Position numbers and translations under genes: made by a program | NCBI GenBank assembly: GCA_017397065.1 | Contig: JAFQKE010000013.1 | Location: 1 to 36,285, forward strand | DNA from: Clostridia bacterium | GTDB taxonomy: Bacteria; Bacillota_A; Clostridia; Oscillospirales; Acutalibacteraceae | DNA: 36,285 nt | Reading direction: 5' to 3' | In this document: positions 32,888 to 36,285 of the stretch, piece by piece | Position numbering within the stretch: the stretch's first letter is position 1 | Layout of the letters: every line of letters starts with the position of its first letter | Notes under the pieces: generated by a model | Database searches by the model: none | What the model was told of the DNA's origin: nothing | What the model saw: the letters and a program-made list of their open reading frames with translations, nothing else

Positions 32888-35398
32888 ATGAGAAAATTAC
32901 TCGCATTATTCTTGTGTATTATAACTATTTTTAGCTATAGTACTACAACTTTTGCTTTGGGAGATGATGTTGATATGGATTTTGATATGGACGACGAATC
33001 CACCGGTACTTTTTCTGTCAGTTTAGAAGAAGGAAAAGACGACGGCTACATTGAAGCTAACGGTGATACATATACCGCAACCAATTACGACGGTAATGAG
33101 TTCTTGGGTTGGTATAAAAAAGGTGAATCTACTCCCTATTCCACCGAAGCTATCGCAAAGCTTTCGGATGGCGAGTTTGTTGCAAAATTCAAAAGCAATA
33201 ATGTTACAAATCAAAACGGATATGAGCTTTTTGAAACAGGAACAAGCTTTTTAAACGACTCCTGGCTTCAGGCAAAAACTCAGGATACTTGGGTAAAAAT
33301 AGACGTTAGTGAGGATTTTGCCAAAAGCGGTAAAAAATCTTTGAAATTCACCGCTCGTCAGCAAAAGGATATCTATTTAGCCCTTAGTGGACTAAAAGAA
33401 AATACAGATTATGTTGTATCTTATTCTTGGTTACTTCCCCTTTCTGCAATAACCGCCACAAAAACTATGAATGACGGATATTACGGATCTGCAATTGGTA
33501 CCACAGAAGCCGTTAATATATCAAAATGCTATGCTATGGGTGACTATACCGGCACCCTTAATCAAGCCTATGTTGGCGGTCAGTGGAACAAAACAAAATA
33601 TGTTTTTAATACAAATGACAATACCGACCTTAGACTTTTCCTTTCATATTATTCTGATATGAACACAGGAAATGACTACTTATATATCGATGAGCTTATG
33701 ATTTATGAAGCTGTTTATGAATCTGATAATAGCGGTTTTTCATCATATAGCATTAATGTGAACAGCGAAAATAGCTATGCATATTCCTCAAATGGCGGTA
33801 CGGTATCACCTGATGAAGAGGTTAGCGTTGTAGCCGCTCCATACGGAGGATATAAATTTGACGGTTGGTATGAAAAGGGTGTTAAGGTTTCTGAAGAACA
33901 AATCTACACCTTTAATGCAAACGCTAATCGCACCTTAACTGCTAAGTCAGTACTAATTACTGATTCTCTTGTTCCCATCACACCCGATGTGGATGTAAAC
34001 GGAAATACCGACCTTGAGGACGTTACTACACTTGCAAAACACTTTGCAGGCTGGACCGATTTAAAAAACGTTAACGAATCGGTACTTGACATAAACGGCG
34101 ATAACGCCCAAAACCTTAAAGACCTTGTTTTGCTCGCACAATATGTTGCAGAATGGGATGTTGAAGAAAAGCTTGCAAAAATAATGACGAATGATGCGTT
34201 GCCCGAGGAGGATATAACCTCTGACGGTGTAAGAGAATCATTGATTGCAGGTCAAAATGAATACTTTAACAAAAGCACAATTATCAACAAAGGCGATAAA
34301 GCTCTGCTTGCAAATGTTATAAGGAAAGCTGAGCGTGGCGAGGATATTACCATTGTGGGCATTGGTGGTTCTATAACTCAAGGTGGTGGAATTTCTGATA
34401 CTAACCGTTACGGTGAACACGTTTCGTTATGGCTTAATTCCAAGTTCCCGAACATTAACGTTACCTATGTAAACGCAGGTATCGGCTCAACAACCTCACT
34501 TGTTGGTATTCACAGACTTGAGACCGATGTTCTTCAATACAATCCGGATTTAGTTTTTGTAGATTTCACCGTAAACGACGGCTCTAGTGATACCCGTTTT
34601 AAATTACCCTACGAAACAATAATCCGCAAACTGCTTAAAAATAATATTGCAGTAATTTCTGTCGTTTTTGGTTCCACAGCAGATTCCGAAAATCCAAAAC
34701 GCAGTGAAAATGCTATGAAATTCCATCTACCCTCAATGCTTCATTATAATGTACCTGTAATTGATTATTATGGTGCACTTTGGAGATACATTGATAATGG
34801 CATTGTAAATTGGAATGCCGATTTAACTCATGATGGATTACACCCTAGTAATACAGGTCATGTAATGATTGCTTCGGCTATTGAGTATTATTTAGATGAT
34901 ATTATAAATAATGTAAGCAGCATAAAAACCGTACCCGATACACTACCGGAAAATTACTTCTTTGGTAACGATGTTTATGAAACTGCTACCTTCCTTGCAA
35001 GCACCGAAGAAAACGGATATACCACAATCACACCTACCGAAACCCAAAACTTCTCTGCAGCCAACGTTCACGGAGCGAAATTAGGTAGAGGTTGGAGATG
35101 CGAAAGTGAAGAAGGCGGAAGCATTACCTTTGAACTTAAAAATATAACCTCTGTTTCTATCTTCTTACAAAACAAATGTGATGATACATCTACCGCTGAT
35201 ATCAATGAAGCAAATGGTAAAGGCGACATAATTATAAACGGAAAAACCGTTGTTAGCCAAACCGACTGCTCGGGCGGAACTAAAAGTGGTTATGTATGGA
35301 TTTCCTACAATGAAATTTTTGATGCTCCGCAAGATGTTACTGTAACTATCAATTCCAACGGTAAATTTGGTGTAGGCCCCATAGGTGTTACCTATTAG
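32888..35398 (+). CDS. Secreted dockerin-bearing SGNH/GDSL esterase
   Basis: The 836-residue protein has a signal peptide (about 1-25, cleavage near FALG), an acidic DDVDMDFDMDDE stretch, an InlB-like repeat (EFLGWYKKGE), a jelly-roll module (about 105-280), a second InlB-like repeat (FDGWYEKGVKV), and a dockerin (about 367-430; DVNGNTD and DINGDN loops, AGW and AEW helix ends). The SGNH hydrolase spans about 480-680: S495 in GIGGSITQ, NAGIGS (529-534), N563 in TVND and D649/H652 in DGLHP. A C-terminal beta domain follows. The catalytic part is closely related to that of the 1163-residue esterase at 10391-13882. It likely deacylates polysaccharides, attached to a cohesin-bearing scaffold through its dockerin. 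It shares its operator with the gene at 27610. Confidence 0.85.
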   Translation: MRKLLALFLCIITIFSYSTTTFALGDDVDMDFDMDDESTGTFSVSLEEGKDDGYIEANGDTYTATNYDGNEFLGWYKKGESTPYSTEAIAKLSDGEFVAKFKSNNVTNQNGYELFETGTSFLNDSWLQAKTQDTWVKIDVSEDFAKSGKKSLKFTARQQKDIYLALSGLKENTDYVVSYSWLLPLSAITATKTMNDGYYGSAIGTTEAVNISKCYAMGDYTGTLNQAYVGGQWNKTKYVFNTNDNTDLRLFLSYYSDMNTGNDYLYIDELMIYEAVYESDNSGFSSYSINVNSENSYAYSSNGGTVSPDEEVSVVAAPYGGYKFDGWYEKGVKVSEEQIYTFNANANRTLTAKSVLITDSLVPITPDVDVNGNTDLEDVTTLAKHFAGWTDLKNVNESVLDINGDNAQNLKDLVLLAQYVAEWDVEEKLAKIMTNDALPEEDITSDGVRESLIAGQNEYFNKSTIINKGDKALLANVIRKAERGEDITIVGIGGSITQGGGISDTNRYGEHVSLWLNSKFPNINVTYVNAGIGSTTSLVGIHRLETDVLQYNPDLVFVDFTVNDGSSDTRFKLPYETIIRKLLKNNIAVISVVFGSTADSENPKRSENAMKFHLPSMLHYNVPVIDYYGALWRYIDNGIVNWNADLTHDGLHPSNTGHVMIASAIEYYLDDIINNVSSIKTVPDTLPENYFFGNDVYETATFLASTEENGYTTITPTETQNFSAANVHGAKLGRGWRCESEEGGSITFELKNITSVSIFLQNKCDDTSTADINEANGKGDIIINGKTVVSQTDCSGGTKSGYVWISYNEIFDAPQDVTVTINSNGKFGVGPIGVTY

Positions 35399-35417
35399 TT
35401 TAATAATTTGATTTTTG

Positions 35418-35455
35418 AAAACGCAAAGGCTATAAATTTTGCTTTTGCGTTTTTT
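35418..35455 (+). terminator. Terminator of the 836-residue esterase gene
   Basis: AAAACGCAAAGGC faces GCTTTTGCGTTTTT in an imperfect stem followed by a T-run, 20 bp past the stop codon. Confidence 0.8.
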
Positions 35456-35532
35456 CTTTTCACCTCTTTTGGGACAAGTGAATAAACTGAAGATAGGGGA
35501 GAATCCCCTTAATAATTTGCGGGAGGCTTAAT

Positions 35533-35823
35533 ATGGAAGACTACCTTAAAGAATTTGGAATATCTCCAAGGGAGCTGGGAATTGAAAAATTTGTTAGAAC
35601 AAAAGCTCCTGCGGAGCGTAATGAAAAAGAGTGGAATAAAACAAAATCTGCATCAGGTATGGGTAGGGACAGATTTTCAAATACAGAGCTTAAAAATCTT
35701 CCCCTCACAATGGCGTATGTGCCTTTTCAAACCATTGAGGGAACCTATAATAGGGACGAAGCGTTAAAAGCGGGAACCTTGTTTCCTAATCTTGATAAGC
35801 CCTTTTTGGGCAGAATGCCGTAA
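35533..35823 (+). CDS. cotJA: Spore coat-associated protein CotJA
   Basis: The 96-residue protein ends with the CotJA pattern LTMAYVPFQTIEGTYNRDEA, then GTLFPNLDKPFLG. CotJA is a small component laid down in the spore coat by the mother cell. The N-terminal 50 residues are a variable extension. GGGAGG precedes the ATG at 35533. It is the first gene of a cotJABC operon; a small GGGG/CCCC hairpin lies in the leader near 35497-35510. Its presence shows that the organism is a spore former or descends from one. Confidence 0.92.
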   Translation: MEDYLKEFGISPRELGIEKFVRTKAPAERNEKEWNKTKSASGMGRDRFSNTELKNLPLTMAYVPFQTIEGTYNRDEALKAGTLFPNLDKPFLGRMP

Positions 35824-35835
35824 AGGGGTGCCAGT

Positions 35836-36099
35836 ATGAGCGAAAGAGAAAAACTATTAAAAAAACTTTCGGGTGCACAGTTTGCCGCACTTGAAATGCA
35901 ACTTTATTTAGATACCCATAAAAATGATGCAATCGCCTTCAGTAGTATGCAGGATTATTTAAAGCAGGCTAAGGAATATCGCTTAGAATACGAAAAACGT
36001 TTTGGAACATTAACTGCAAGGGATTTGTATGGTGATACCGATTTTAATTGGCTTAACGCACCGTGGCCGTGGGAAAATGAAAGTGAGGCGAAAAAATAA
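35836..36099 (+). CDS. cotJB: Spore coat protein CotJB
   Basis: The 87-residue protein matches CotJB: LLKKLSGAQFAALEMQLYLD, followed by DTHKNDAIAF and FNWLNAPWPWENE at the C-terminus. It works with CotJA and CotJC in the spore coat. It begins 12 bp after cotJA, and its stop codon is directly followed by the cotJC start codon. Confidence 0.93.
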   Translation: MSEREKLLKKLSGAQFAALEMQLYLDTHKNDAIAFSSMQDYLKQAKEYRLEYEKRFGTLTARDLYGDTDFNWLNAPWPWENESEAKK

Positions 36100-36285
36100 A
36101 TGTGGCAATATGAAAAAAAGCTTCAATATCCTGTGAAAATTAAAAACTGCAATCCTAAACTAGCACAAATTATAATCAGTCAGTACGGCGGACCCGATGG
36201 TGAGCTAGCTGCAAGTCTTAGGTATTTAAGCCAGCGCTTTGCAATGCCTTACCCCGAACTGAAAGGACTTTTAACCGATATAGGA
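36100..36285 (+). CDS. cotJC: Spore coat protein CotJC, manganese-catalase family (cut by window edge)
   Basis: Only the first 62 codons are present: MWQYEKKLQYPVKIKN, then IIISQYGGPDGELAASLRYL and SQRFAMPYPELKGLL. This is the N-terminal end of CotJC, a member of the manganese-catalase family; the metal-ligand residues lie mostly beyond the edge. The ATG at 36100 abuts the cotJB stop with no spacer, so translation is probably coupled. Confidence 0.92.
   Translation, partial: MWQYEKKLQYPVKIKNCNPKLAQIIISQYGGPDGELAASLRYLSQRFAMPYPELKGLLTDIG

Noticed and set aside
35470..35532. Sporulation sigma-factor promoter before cotJA
   Set aside because: A sporulation promoter is expected, but I could not find a convincing sigma-E or sigma-K match in this stretch.

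Overview
The window looks like chromosomal DNA from a low-to-moderate GC, endospore-forming, anaerobic Firmicute of the Clostridia, most probably a gut member of the Oscillospirales/Ruminococcaceae. The evidence is the cotJA-cotJB-cotJC spore-coat operon at the right edge, dockerin modules of the AGW type inside secreted esterases, AGGAGG ribosome binding sites with several TTG starts, strong sigma-A type promoters with 17-bp spacers, and a GGGtGRT/NifU-like gene pair typical of anaerobes. The species cannot be named from the sequence alone. No rRNA, tRNA, CRISPR array, phage or transposase gene was seen.

Layout. 1-2379 (minus): the start of a GGGtGRT-family gene, a NifU/IscU-like Fe-S scaffold gene and an orphan substrate-binding lipoprotein. 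2501-7250 (minus): a MoxR ATPase - DUF58 - membrane transglutaminase operon whose transglutaminase has Ala where the catalytic Cys is expected. 7523-8638 (plus): an XRE regulator, followed by about 320 bp of hairpin-rich repeat-like DNA. 8960-10354 (plus): a cytosolic metallophosphoesterase. 10391-19298: a glycan-related block with a large secreted SGNH esterase, two AraC regulators, a DUF5107 protein and a Gfo/Idh/MocA protein resembling the NAD-dependent glycosidases of GH109. 19393-24687 (plus): a promoter, a highly structured leader, a potABCD-type polyamine transporter and an asparaginase. 24771-25226: a small surface protein with a sortase-like tail. 25373-27439: rpsB-tsf behind a structured leader. 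27610-35398: two very large secreted dockerin-bearing esterases. 35533-end: cotJABC.

How the genes fit together. Three secreted esterases (1163, 1697 and 836 residues) carry SGNH or CE2-like domains with several binding modules. One of them also carries a CE1-like alpha/beta hydrolase, giving three catalytic modules in one chain. This suggests deacetylation and de-esterification of decorated plant or host glycans, with the Gfo/Idh (GH109-like) and DUF5107 proteins acting on released sugars inside the cell under AraC control. Two esterases have dockerins, so they may dock on a cohesin scaffold encoded elsewhere.

Most notable signals: (1) the two dockerin esterases share a duplicated 10-bp operator at the same distance from the start codon; (2) the polyamine operon has a terminator-like hairpin followed by a perfect 11-bp stem that buries the potA ribosome binding site; (3) the triple-esterase architecture; (4) an Asp-alternating motif just after the signal peptide of three unrelated exported proteins; (5) the Cys-less transglutaminase; (6) a roughly 75-residue insertion in EF-Ts.
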